From NCBI GenBank assembly GCA_015501595.1, contig JADNRX010000837.1, positions 1-20,726 on the forward strand: a stretch of 20,726 nucleotides of DNA. The letters are read 5' to 3'. A model generated the notes under the pieces. It ran no database searches. It saw only the letters and a program-made list of their open reading frames with translations, and was not told where the DNA came from. Shown here in pieces: positions 1 through 8,476 of this stretch. The position numbers were made by a program, and so were the translations under genes. The DNA is from Hymenopellis radicata. Its lineage: Eukaryota > Basidiomycota > Agaricomycetes > Agaricales > Physalacriaceae. Every line of letters starts with the position of its first letter. The first letter of the stretch is position 1.

Positions 1-290
1 TATGATATGCCAAAGACGGCTTGTCAACCTTCCTCCTTGCTCTCAACGAATTCGAGAGCGCCATTGGGAAGGCAGGTTGCAGTGTTCAGGCACTTTCGAA
101 CAGTAGTGCACGTCTCTGCGTTTCTTGACTAGGTCCTTTAGGCAACGCACCGCACCTCACCGTTAGCTACTGCGCGCGCGTCAATATCACGATGACGCCT
201 TGTCAGTATTTGCTCCCCCGCGATTCTGCCGTATGCCCAGGATGCGCTGTGTGCGTGCAACCATCAACCTCATAATGGCGCCCGACGAAG

Positions 291-297
291 TATAAAG
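291..297 (+). promoter_or_regulatory. TATA box of the secreted ART-like gene
   Basis: TATAAAG lies about 165 bases before the ATG at 461 and is followed by a pyrimidine-rich leader. The element and its surroundings are kept in the right-hand copy (18446-18452), which supports it as the core promoter of both genes. Confidence 0.6.
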
Positions 298-460
298 AAG
301 GCGCTTGGAGGGCATAGAATCTCGTCAATCTGCCAGGTGCATTTGATCCCTTCTACCTACACGCTGGCAAGTTCATATGTCTACTGTTCGGCTCATTTGT
401 TAAAGATCATTATTCAGGTCGTGAAAATTCGTTGCGCATACACCTATTATCTATCTCAAG

Positions 461-1639
461 ATGCCTTCCATCCAATCAGCTATCTCCCTCGTGGTCTTTG
501 GACTCTCGCTCCTTTCACATGCGGCGCCGCTCGATGAACAGGCAAGTCCAAGTGTTATTGCCGTTCTAGTACTTACCAGTACACGTCTAGGTTACAAGCG
601 GCGTGGAGACCCAACTTTCAAATGTGACGCGCGTCAGTGCTCGACATACGGCTGGACATCAAGATCCCGAGGAGAAGATACACCTGTATCACGGCACGCC
701 AATGGACAAGCTAAAGACGAAGATGACAGACATGGCGAAGGATTGGCCTCCGACAGGCAAGGGTGACTTAACAGAGACGGTTCGTGATCAGGCACATTCG
801 TTGCTTTCTTCGAGACTGTTTACAACGTGTTCTCTAGGCGCTCTCTATCTGACTGACAGCTTCCGGGCCGCCGCACAATGGGCATGTTATGGGAAGTCTA
901 CCTCAGATGGCAAGGAGGCCGGTGTTATAGGTACGTCCTTGGTCCAGCGCTCTTCGTTGTGCTAACGGCTAGAACAGAATTTGAATGGAACGGTCCAAGG
1001 TAAACCAATCACATTCCTTTCCTTCGACAGATACTGCTACTTTGACTGTCAATAGCGCCAAGGTCTATCCTTACAGCAAGTGGGGAACAAGGCTGACTAC
1101 GAGAATGTAAGTTTCGCTTCATGGTGTACTATGTATGCGTGTCATTCATGAATTGTATAGTACGTCTCTGCCGTGTTTCATAGCACGCTTGTACACAACA
1201 TCGCCCCGGACGAGACGGACAGGAAGAAATACATGGCCTTGAGGAAGAAAGAGGTCGACCGACTAGTAGACCTTTCTAGAGAATACGACATGTTCGAAGG
1301 GTATGAACCTTTCGCACTGTATGTATGTACACGCGATATCTGACGCCTGCAACAGTCCGATGGATACCGCACAGTTCCCCAGTATGCTGTCCCGCCACCT
1401 CGTAACAAATCCTCTATACTGACGACCGTTTCACAGAGATCACGAACGGGTTCTGGCAGTATGCTGTCGTCAAGAAGACGGCTTTCGAGAAGGACGTGAA
1501 AATGGTTGGCGGGTACAAGGTTGATTGCTCGAAGATCCCAGACACGAAGAGCCTGCCACTCGATGACACCCAAGGACCCGTCGCGAAGTTCTCGAATAAG
1601 GTGACAAAGGAGCTAGCGTTGGAAGAGGTTGAGGCGTAG
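461..1639 (+). pseudogene. Secreted ADP-ribosyltransferase-like (DUF3990-like) protein, multi-exon, with an apparent frameshift
   Basis: The gene begins with a signal peptide (hydrophobic core SLVVFGLSLLSH, cleavage near HAAPL). Intron 1 is 542-590 (GC-AG). Exon 2 then carries the core of an ART-like fold: LYHGT near 681, GDL near 765, LYLTDSF near 843 and AAAQWACYG near 870. A weak optional intron (784-837) would bring GDL close to LYLTDSF. Further introns fit at 931-977 (then EFEWNG), 1000-1055, 1107-1160, 1301-1355 and 1382-1436; the frame closes at TAG 1637-1639. The exon at 1056-1106 enters in one frame (AKVYPYSK) but must leave in another (GNKADYEN) to join YVSAVFHSTL. That implies one lost base near 1081-1084, or a sequencing error. 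The motif set resembles fungal secreted proteins related to DUF3990; enzyme activity is unproven. If the frameshift is real, the product ends early, near 1240. Confidence 0.62.
542..590 (+). other. GC-AG intron 1 of the ART-like gene
   Basis: CAG|GCAAGT is the classic strong context of a GC donor; the acceptor is TCTAG at 586-590. Removing these 49 bases joins the signal peptide in frame to the ART-like core. No GT donor nearby gives the same result. The right-hand copy keeps the same donor and acceptor (18692-18741, 50 bases). Confidence 0.65.
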
Positions 1640-2324
1640 GAGGATAGTTCCTTCATATGGAGAGTCGAGGCTCGCATGCGAAGATACAAGTTACATTTCA
1701 TTGGAAGTGAATGGCATATAGAAATACAAGGAGACTGCAATAGGTGCGAAATGAATGATTCAACACGACACGTCAAAGATGCGCACACTGGACATAGAGA
1801 CTCAGTGTTAGTCTCGTCGACGACGGGCACCTAATCCGTCGTGTCATGGCAGGGCGTCAAGAAAGAAAGACGATCTCGACAACTGAGACGGGAGGCGGCG
1901 GCGGCGTGCCGCCAGTCAACAATCTCACTCCATCCACGCGCTCGAGGTGGTATCAAGTGGTGAACAGATGTGCGAGGTACTGCAATTGGGGAAGAGGTAG
2001 CGACTTTCCACAGGCCGAGAAGTTGAAGTCAGACGACTCAAGACTGTAGGAGGGCGCCAGGTGGCAGATCTCAAGGCGGGTAAGAGACTCGAGAGTGCTT
2101 GAAGACGGCGAATTGGCATCGTATCCAGTTACCACTTAGATTATGACGCCAGCCTGTCCAGGCACTGGGCGAATAGCGTCGCTTGCCGACGAATGCACAC
2201 GATACATGTCATTGAAAACAAACATAAAAATACATCTCTTGTGGAAGAAGACTACGACAGAACGACGCGTCTATTCAGCAGGTCACGTCAAAGTTGCGCA
2301 CGCTTCAGACATATAAGCGCTCAC
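1640..2324. other. Intergenic stretch with a short direct repeat
   Basis: No convincing gene was seen. A block of about 29 bases that includes CACGTCAAAG and TGCGCAC occurs at 1769-1797 and again, diverged, at 2284-2312, each about 45-65 bases after an AAATACA-containing tract. This may be a duplicated gene tail. A GC-rich hairpin of GGCGGC repeats lies near 1894-1913. The open frames here (for example 1846-2049) have no recognisable content. Confidence 0.35.
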
Positions 2325-3979
2325 CTATCCTAATACCTTTAATCTCGAGTTCATTGTGATTTCTAGTTCGGGAACGTGGGCTTCGCGGAAAACCGAGAGG
2401 AATGCACCTAAAGGGCTGTTCGGTCCTGCATCATAAATAGGAGGGCCCGACGAAGTAGTACTGCTCTTGGCAGTCGTGTATAGCAGGAGTGAGAAGTGGT
2501 CGAGCTTCGAGTTCCGAGCCCTGGTGGATACATGCTGCAGGAGTTCCACAGCACTGGGCCTGGATAGTATCGCAAATCGCAGGTCGAGCCTCAGATCTAC
2601 GCACTGGAGCTGAGGGACAACCTGGAGATGTGCGGCGAGATATCCGTCAAACGGGGAGGGAAGGTCTGAACCTGTATACTACGAACACTTGTTAGTACAA
2701 AGGAAGTGTCTGAAACGGAGAGACGACTTACTATGAAATACCAGATCGAACTGTTAGTAATACAGTGTAAACTAAGAGTAGTACTGCTACATTTACTATA
2801 TGGAAAATACCACCCAGTCAAGTCTACGAGCTTGAACGCACGGCTATGGACACCCCATGTAACGTCTGATGAGATAGCCCGGTTAGCATCAACTCAATGT
2901 TAACAGACGTTCCGAAAGACTTACCAGGTCTTGTCAAAGTCGTCGTCATTCCCATTGAGCATCTAGTCCGACGTCGACACTCGTTGCAGTAATCTAAGCT
3001 GCGAAAAATCAATTTGGCACGAACAAACTAGAAATTGAATAGCTCACCATGACGTGACGAGAGCGCGGCGATGTCCCGCATCACACGAGAGGCTTCACAT
3101 TGATATAGCCTTTCCATACATCCTAGCATCCGCGTTGAACTTGAGAATTACCCAAACCTCCTGCCCATGAATCGCGTCACATCTGGCGGATCTGGCGCAC
3201 GTACGAACGGCATACCCTGCAGCCGACTATATCACCAAGTTAGCCCAGATCACGAAGAGACAACGTCGGCTTACTGCGTGAGCGTGTAAGCAGCATCTCG
3301 TCGTCCCGACACATTAGCCACCTTTGGACTCGAATATCTTGTATATGATGAGTAACAGCATTCAACAGAATGGGGCAGGACTCACCAATCGAAGACTGTA
3401 CCGTCGGCGTTAAACACGGTCCAACCAGGACGTATATCCCGAAACAAGTGGCGCAGTCACCATGAAAAGCCGTATCCTTCGTGGGACGGCGGCGGTTCCA
3501 TGTGGTGTCGAAATGATTCTCTATCCACAGCGGCGTCGCTCCCACCGGCGCGAAGCCAAATGGGACAAGGACGCGTCGCGAAGACAACGTCCCAAACGTC
3601 GCGCGCAAGCACTCCGTAGTCCCGAGTCTGTCTGTCTGTCCTGGCCATTAATAGAAGCCTAAACAACTAACAAGCGAAGTTTACTTACTATTTGACCACG
3701 CTCGTCAATGCCAGTCTTGGTGTGGAGGCGAGACTAGCGGGCAATGTCGCCCGAAAAAGTCGACCGGGGCTCAAGCTCACGGTATCAGCCGCGCGCATCT
3801 ATGGCAAAGGTCACAATGGTGTAGAACGAGGCGGGACAGGAGAACGTACCGTCCAGGTTCAAAGCGAATTCCCGACGCTGTGGTCAACATCTGACAAAAT
3901 AGTGGTGATCAATTGCGGGTATAGACAGCTAAAACAAGCATCAGGAAACGGTCTGTGGGCCAGAGGCTGCCTGAGTTGA
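2325..3979 (-). pseudogene. Unrecognised multi-intron gene or decayed gene on the minus strand
   Basis: Read on the minus strand, the stretch has many fungal splice signals: GTAAGT donors (around 2731, 2927 and 3687), GTGAG donors (around 3047 and 3386), and TACTAAC or TGCTAAC branch sites before CAG. The clearest piece is the last exon, ending with TAG at 2325-2327. It encodes a leucine-rich stretch (QLQCVDLRLDLRFAIL, then VELLQHV and LDHFSLLL). Before it come a short exon (near 2731-2750) and one reading TWGVHSRAFKLVDLTG (near 2810-2864). Further up, pieces such as RPGWTVFNADGTVFDW (near 3390-3440) and TRDYGVLARDVWDVVF are visible. Several joins need a frame change, so it may be a relic. 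The leucine-rich end recalls fungal F-box proteins, but I do not recognise the family. Confidence 0.3.
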
Positions 3980-4336
3980 TCACTGTCACAGTGAGTAACC
4001 AGAGGGCATTGAGGTGACCTGGGACGGCTTGGGCTACCTCAAAGCAAAGACTGCAGCAATAACAAGCTTGAGTTATCCTGATGCCATTGAGCTAACTTCA
4101 AACTCACTCAAGGTACAGGGATCTGCAGTTTCAACTCAAGATAACTCGGGAGCCCCAAAGGCCACGGGTATCACAGTCATGTACTCAAAGCAACTTAAGT
4201 ATCCTACAGGTTGAATGAATGAATCTTTGATTCACATTCAAAGGTATCATACATGTAAAACAAAAACCATGCCTAATCCCTACCTCTAAATAATAACACC
4301 GCAACCCTCGAGAACATTTATTATTTATCAACAACA
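3980..4336. other. Non-coding stretch with palindromes
   Basis: No gene was seen. The stretch is rich in CTCAAG/CTTGAG and AACTC words. It holds a short near-palindrome CACTGTCACAGTGA at 3981-3994 and a longer hairpin at 4211-4241 (TTGAATGAATGAATC against GATTCACATTCAA). Its CTTGAGTTATCCTGA word resembles the 21-bp tandem unit near 8907, so it may be a remnant of a small mobile element. Confidence 0.3.
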
Positions 4337-4369
4337 ACTACGAATGAGCATAATCATTGAATGCATGGG

Positions 4370-4584
4370 CCTTGATCCGCGTGCAGCGCTCAGCAGGCCG
4401 TCTTTCGTCCGTCCAACGGGGCAGCTCAGACACGCCGTCTATCAAGCAGACTTCGTAAGTAAAGTTCTTCAGATGGAATAGATTCAACATATACCTGTGT
4501 GTGCAGAACGAGTGGCTCGTTCTGCAAAATTTTCCTCCTTTCTGCATCACCTTCTCTCGTATGCCCTTGATACATCCTTGTCCG
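4370..4584 (+). other. Possible pair of exons, family unknown
   Basis: A GT-AG intron of 52 bases fits at 4455-4506 (GTAAGT to GTGCAG). It is followed by an open exon of exactly 26 codons (4507-4584; NEWLVLQNFPPFC and on) that ends at a GTGAGT donor. Both ends are in phase 0. Upstream, an open frame runs through RPTGQLRHAVYQADF. I recognise no family, and no start or end could be assigned, so this may be a gene fragment or chance. Confidence 0.18.
4503..4525. repeat. Perfect hairpin followed by CAAAATT
   Basis: GCAGAACGAG and CTCGTTCTGC form a perfect 10-bp stem around a TGG loop. The bases after it (CAAAATTTTCCTCCTTTC) match those after a similar hairpin at 6010-6033, which suggests a shared dispersed element. 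It overlaps the end of the possible intron 4455-4506. Confidence 0.6.
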
Positions 4585-5020
4585 GTGAGTTGGTCGTCAT
4601 CGTCGGCTCGTAATTCGGCGGCCTTGATAAAGGGCTTCACGCGACCGGTGCTCTTCATGCCCGGAAATCCACAGGAGCAAAATGGTATTGTGGTAAGGAA
4701 GAAAGCCGGCTTCAGAGCTGCATCGCAGGGCGCGAGTCGCTTGTCGCGGTAGCGGGAGAGACGATATCGCGGTGATAAAGCCTATCATATGGGCAAAGGT
4801 CGCAGGTGAGGCGTCATGTCTTCGTCGTGGCTGCTCATTGTTGCACAGTCGCCCTGGCGTCGCTATGCCCAGCGGTCATCATATCCTAAGCCTGGTCGGC
4901 ATCATTATCGGTCGCAACGGAGTGATGTACACACCTCGGAGGTTAGTCCGCGACGCCGTCTCGCCCTAAGCAAATTGTCGCCGTTGGGTTGAGGGCGATA
5001 AGTGCCCAGGAAACGTGAAG
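4585..5020. other. Stretch without an assignable gene
   Basis: Only short open frames with no recognisable motif were seen on either strand. The sequence leads into the cluster of short repeats that starts at 5021. Confidence 0.3.
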
Positions 5021-5277
5021 CCTCGTTGGAGGGCTTGCGCTGCTCCGAAGTGCTGCAATCCTCGATAAAATATTATGGACTGCCTGCAATATTGGACGTC
5101 CCAAGAACACTCCTCCTAATCCGGCGCATTCATGCGACGGCAGTGTGGTCATAGCAACGGTTTAAGAGGAAGGCAAAGCGAGAGGTGTAGCCTCGTTGGA
5201 GGGCATACGCTACCCCGAATCGTCGCCGCCGTCCTCTGCGAGTTGTGGAAATGCTGCCTGCTGTAGAGGGCTTACGC
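5021..5277 (+). repeat. Cluster of a 20-bp dispersed motif
   Basis: The motif CCTCGTTGGAGGGCTTACGC is found with one or two changes at 5021-5040 and 5191-5210, and as a shorter version (GTAGAGGGCTTACGC) at about 5263-5277. An exact copy sits at 6115-6134, and GGGGCTTACGC recurs near 6347. All are in the same orientation. Each of the first two is preceded by a purine-rich GTGAAG/GTGTAG context and followed by CCGAA. The spacing is irregular, so this is not a simple tandem array. These could be ends or internal parts of a short mobile element. Confidence 0.6.
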
Positions 5278-5339
5278 GCCTAATCGTTGTTGCCTAGTAG
5301 AGCGATGGTGTAGTATCCGTTGTTTTAAGCCCGCGTGTT

Positions 5340-5890
5340 AGACAGAGCGGCCTCCATACGAGGCGCAGTCGCGAGCATCTCCTGAGGGGATAGCCATGTA
5401 TTGTCGCAGCCATTGCTTGGCGAGCATGGCAACCACCGCGATGAAGATGCTCACTCCAAGACTGCTGAAGCATACAGATCAGACGTCTTTGGTGTGAAGT
5501 CGGTGATGGTGTGGGCGATTTCTTCAACGGGCGTGCCATCGGCAATCGCGCGCTCAATTTCCACCATCTCAGCGAGCAATGCTGAGGTCATCGAATGGTG
5601 GTCAGGACGAAGTCTCTGGAAGGCCTGCGAGCAAAAGATTGCGACGACGATGGAAAATAGGCCAGACTGTGCGACTGATTAGATTGGCGATTGCTGTGAA
5701 CGCCACGAAAACTCACAAAAACGACGAGGACGTCAAGTCCATCGCGCCATTCCTCGAAACTGCGAGTATCGAACTTGCGACACTCGTCTAGGTATACGTT
5801 CCACACGTGAGCGTTCGGGCTCATTTCCTTATGTTCTTCGTCAGGTGCATACTTTTGCTCATAATCGCAAACTTCGTCAACTACTGACAC
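5340..5890 (-). pseudogene. DUF6535 membrane protein, broken
   Basis: On the minus strand, exon 1 (to 5717) reads through VWNVYLDECRKFD and EEWRDGLDVLVVF, the usual start of the basidiomycete DUF6535 domain. A 50-base intron (5716-5667, GTGAGT to CACAG, with a CTAAT branch) leads to SGLFSIVVAIFCSQAF, the first membrane segment. Then follow LLAEMVEIERAIADGTP and DFTPKTSDL. Around 5456-5480 the frame breaks and several codons appear lost. The next frame continues with SLGVSIFIAVVAMLAKQWL, the second membrane segment of the family, and then RQYMAIPSGDARD, until a stop near 5340. The domain order and intron match the family well; the C-terminal half is missing or unreadable. No ATG begins exon 1, so an upstream exon is likely. 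The function of the family is unknown. Confidence 0.62.
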
Positions 5891-6009
5891 GCATCAGCAA
5901 GCATAACGATCTTACGCGTATTCGTGGAGCTGAGCATTCAGAGAATAAGGCTAGATAATGTTGGGTTAGTAGGCCGACAACTAGATAATGGTCAACGCAC
6001 CTGCGAGCC

Positions 6010-6033
6010 CAGAGCGAGTAGCAACTCGCTCTG
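6010..6033. repeat. Perfect hairpin followed by GCAAAATT
   Basis: CAGAGCGAG and CTCGCTCTG form a perfect 9-bp stem with the loop TAGCAA. The trailing GCGCAAAATTCACTACTTTC aligns with the bases after the hairpin at 4503-4525. A looser relative may be the GAGCG...CGCTCGCAAAAG stretch near 19491-19515. Confidence 0.6.
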
Positions 6034-6114
6034 CGCAAAATTCACTACTTTCATGCCGAATCATCTCGAGTACCGTCGAGACCTCGTCTTTGTTACCGTC
6101 TTGTTGATCTGCAG

Positions 6115-6134
6115 CCTCGTTGGAGGGCTTACGC
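6115..6134 (+). repeat. Exact copy of the 20-bp dispersed motif
   Basis: CCTCGTTGGAGGGCTTACGC occurs here complete. It matches the copies at 5021 and 5191, about 0.9-1.1 kb away. Confidence 0.7.
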
Positions 6135-6344
6135 GTCCAGCGGGGCCGCCGGGGCTCTTCAAGCCCGCAAACGATCCGTTCCCATATCTAGTCGGAGGTA
6201 AGAAGGAGTCGCAAGAGGGAAACGACGCAAAGTCGGTCTCCGTGATCACGGGCGACGAGGCAAAGTCGGTCGCCGGACGCACACACTCTTGACGTCAATG
6301 TCCTTCTCGACGTCTCCATATTCTAATGGTATGCTGCCCGTCGT

Positions 6345-7206
6345 CTGGGGCTTACGCGGACGTTGTCAATTTCGACGTTCCAAGGGGTCCAGGGTGGAAG
6401 AAAAAGCGGACAGACGCTGCCAGAACGTCGTTAAAGGGTGGCGGGGGTCGACGAGCCTGGCAATGGCTTGATGGTGGTGGTCGGAGGGAGAGAGAACGAC
6501 TCCGAACAGTGTTCGATCACTGTCCGGATCGTTCGGATCGGTCATCCGATCGTAAACGGAACGAGCTCGTCGACGCTCGGGACAGCGACGACGGGCTCGG
6601 AGTAGCATTATAAGTATCGGAATTTAATACAGGATATGTATATTACCTGTAGCAATAAAAATTCTGGTAGTTCTATCGCGTGTAGATATAGAATCAAGCT
6701 TGCGTAGATAGTATACCATTGAAATAACCTGAAATCGCGCGCTCCAGCGCGCTACACCAGCCCGGAGGTCCAAATTTTTAATTGTATATGCACTCCATAG
6801 TGCTATGTACTAATGCTAACTAAATTTAAGGTACTCAACTCCAGCAACACAATGTAGTTGCTCGAACAATTCATCTCACAAGACCTTTCATGGCTCCTGG
6901 TACGTTGTCTGTCCTCCTATCTCAAATTTCCTGTAGCCTCATAGATATGTTAACCAAATGTTGCTAATGAAGTTTCGCAATGTTGCAGGCTTTCCAGAGC
7001 CGCCGTACGCTGGCAATCATTGGCGTCGTCGCCCAGATTTGGCGGCGGCTACTCGGACCGAGAATCCGAACAGTGATCAAGCACTGTTCGGGCTGCTACA
7101 TCCTACCCTTCTACCACCATCATCGACTTTGGTCGATCACTCGCCGCCTCTTCATCCGCCGATTTTGTCCGCCTGATAGATGGCTGCATAGCCACGGCGT
7201 AAGCCC
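6345..7206. mobile_element. Possible small transposon with inverted, hairpin-bearing arms
   Basis: Two arms face each other. The left arm (about 6468-6545) and the reverse complement of the right arm (about 7050-7130) share GATGGTGGT, an AGGG-rich tract and then a hairpin: CCGAACAGTG...CACTGTCCGG at 6502-6527 and CCGAACAGTG...CACTGTTCGG at 7066-7091. The outer edges start with GGGCTTACGC on both sides (near 6349 on the plus strand, 7197-7206 on the minus strand), the same word as in the 20-bp motif cluster. Between the arms lies AT-rich DNA with no open frame of note. I found no clear target duplication, so the ends are uncertain. Confidence 0.4.
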
Positions 7207-7208
7207 TG

Positions 7209-8015
7209 TCAAGTGACAGTGCTGTCGACACAGGCACCCCGCTGCAACCACGAACATGGTCTGCAGGAGCCGTCACTTGAGGAATAGATGCTGTTCTGTC
7301 TGCAGACGGGCAGCATTATGCGGTGCGTTCTCATTTTCACACCCTTTTTGCCTGTGCTAAGCAACGCTAGTTCTATCATATCCGCCGCCACCGCACCACG
7401 ACACCATACCCAACCGTGGGCCCACTCAGAGCCAGGCCGACCTTGAGCAGGGCTTTGTGGGCCCATGGTTGGGAGGTAGTGTCAACACGACGTCTTACGC
7501 GCACTCCTCGCCGCCGCTGCAAGTCGTTCATATTGGCCGCCATTCTCATTAAGCAAGCAATGTCGATGGTATTCTTCTTCCTGCGCGTCGCATGCCCCAT
7601 GCCGCAAGGAATTGGTGCCACGTAGTTGTCCAGTAGTTGTCACGTGTTGGTTGGGTTTTATTCGGCCAGGGTGTGTGTTTCACCTTGTTCTTTTACCACC
7701 ATCTCACTCTCCCGCTTCCCAATGCGACAACGTTTCAGTCCGGCTTTGGAGAGCGATCGTCCATTCTCTTCCTCTCGCCATCACCAGTCAGCGGTACTTT
7801 CATTCGTGAGTAGTGTCTTACCTCTTTGTGGGCCCATGGTTGGGGGACGGTCTTGCCGTCTGTTGTGCGGCCCGTAGAGTACGTATTTCTTTTCACTTAT
7901 CGTTATTTCTCTTTTTCAGTCGGGCTCGCGCAGGCTACTCACAGATCCCTTTCATGTGCCATCACGCCCAGGCCACGGTCGTCCGGACACTCAACGCCAA
8001 TGTTCGCTTTCGCGC
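7209..8015. other. Stretch with repeated GGGCCCATGGTTGGG words, no assignable gene
   Basis: Inverted copies of a 17-base word lie at 7409-7425 (CCCAACCGTGGGCCCAC) and 7457-7473 (GTGGGCCCATGGTTGGG), forming a stem with one mismatch and a loop of about 31 bases. A third copy in the second orientation is at 7828-7844. TCAAGTGAC (7209-7217) and GTCACTTGA (7272-7280) form another inverted pair. Overlapping open frames exist but show no family motif. Confidence 0.45.
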
Positions 8016-8019
8016 AATG

Positions 8020-8476
8020 ATGCGCACACGTCACGCGTATGTTGGTTTTTCTATTCGACGACTTTGCTCCTACCCACATCCAGCTCTTGCACAGACAAGC
8101 AGGTGCGTCCCTCTTACCTGAACTCCATTGTACTGACCTACCCGCGTAGTTGGTCTCCAACCAGTGGCAAGACAACACCCTACTCTCCACGACGCCTAAG
8201 TGTACGGGTCGGGCAGATGACTGCCACACCCACAACCACACATTTGTCCAAGTCCATTTGCAGCTGGAGACCATTCGCCCCTAGCACGTCAACACTACGT
8301 ACACGTTGGTCTACAATGTCAGGGATCTCACAACTCCTCCTCCAACTGTTGTCGCCACCCTTCTTCTACACAACGGTATGTTTTTATGCTGCTACGCCAG
8401 TATGCGGACGATGATGTTTAGTTTCACAAGCATACTATTTATAGCTCCGCCCACGATGCACAAACGACAACGTTAA
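8020..8476 (+). pseudogene. Unidentified spliced gene or relic with one in-frame stop
   Basis: A first exon ends ...SSSCTDKQ at 8102. A GT-AG intron follows (8103-8149, with an ACTGACC branch). Exon 2 (8150-8375) then encodes a coherent, Thr/Asn-rich sequence (LVSNQWQDNTLL, CTGRADDCHTHNHTFVQVHL, then VNTTYTLVYNVRDLTTPPP). A second intron (8376-8444) leads to a short end, stop at 8474-8476. The frame is interrupted once, by TAG at 8282-8284, yet continues sensibly on both sides. The Cys, His and Asn-x-Thr content hints at an extracellular protein, but I do not recognise the family and could not find a firm start. Confidence 0.3.

Larger units (their letters stand above)
148..716. repeat. Segmental duplication, left copy (promoter, leader and 5' part of a secreted protein gene)
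   Basis: This stretch recurs in direct orientation at about 18302-18858 with scattered substitutions and small gaps. The shared part covers the promoter with a TATA box, the leader, the signal peptide exon, the GC-AG intron and the start of the second exon. Here the copy runs on into its own gene; in the other copy the similarity stops right after CTAAAG and COX12 sequence follows. Differences include GATGAA (533-538), which is missing in the right copy, and nine bases around 683-691 that are also missing there. Both of these gaps keep the reading frame. Confidence 0.9.
5891..6334. other. Stretch with a hairpin and one dispersed motif copy, no gene seen
   Basis: This region lies upstream of the DUF6535 relic and may hold its lost 5' exon and promoter. 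It contains the hairpin at 6010-6033 and the 20-bp motif at 6115-6134. The open frames on both strands between 6061 and 6292 carry no recognisable motif. Confidence 0.3.

Noticed and set aside
4503..4525. Helitron 3' hairpin or rho-independent terminator
   Set aside because: There is no CTRR end after the stem for a Helitron, and the fungal context makes a bacterial terminator meaningless despite the stem and short T run.
5588..5890. Reading the DUF6535 exon straight through as a 100-residue protein
   Set aside because: Past 5717 the frame loses family similarity, while splicing 5667-5716 restores the first membrane segment.
7956..8414. 152-codon plus-strand frame
   Set aside because: It reads straight through a good intron (8103-8149); after it the composition looks random, while the spliced frame is coherent.
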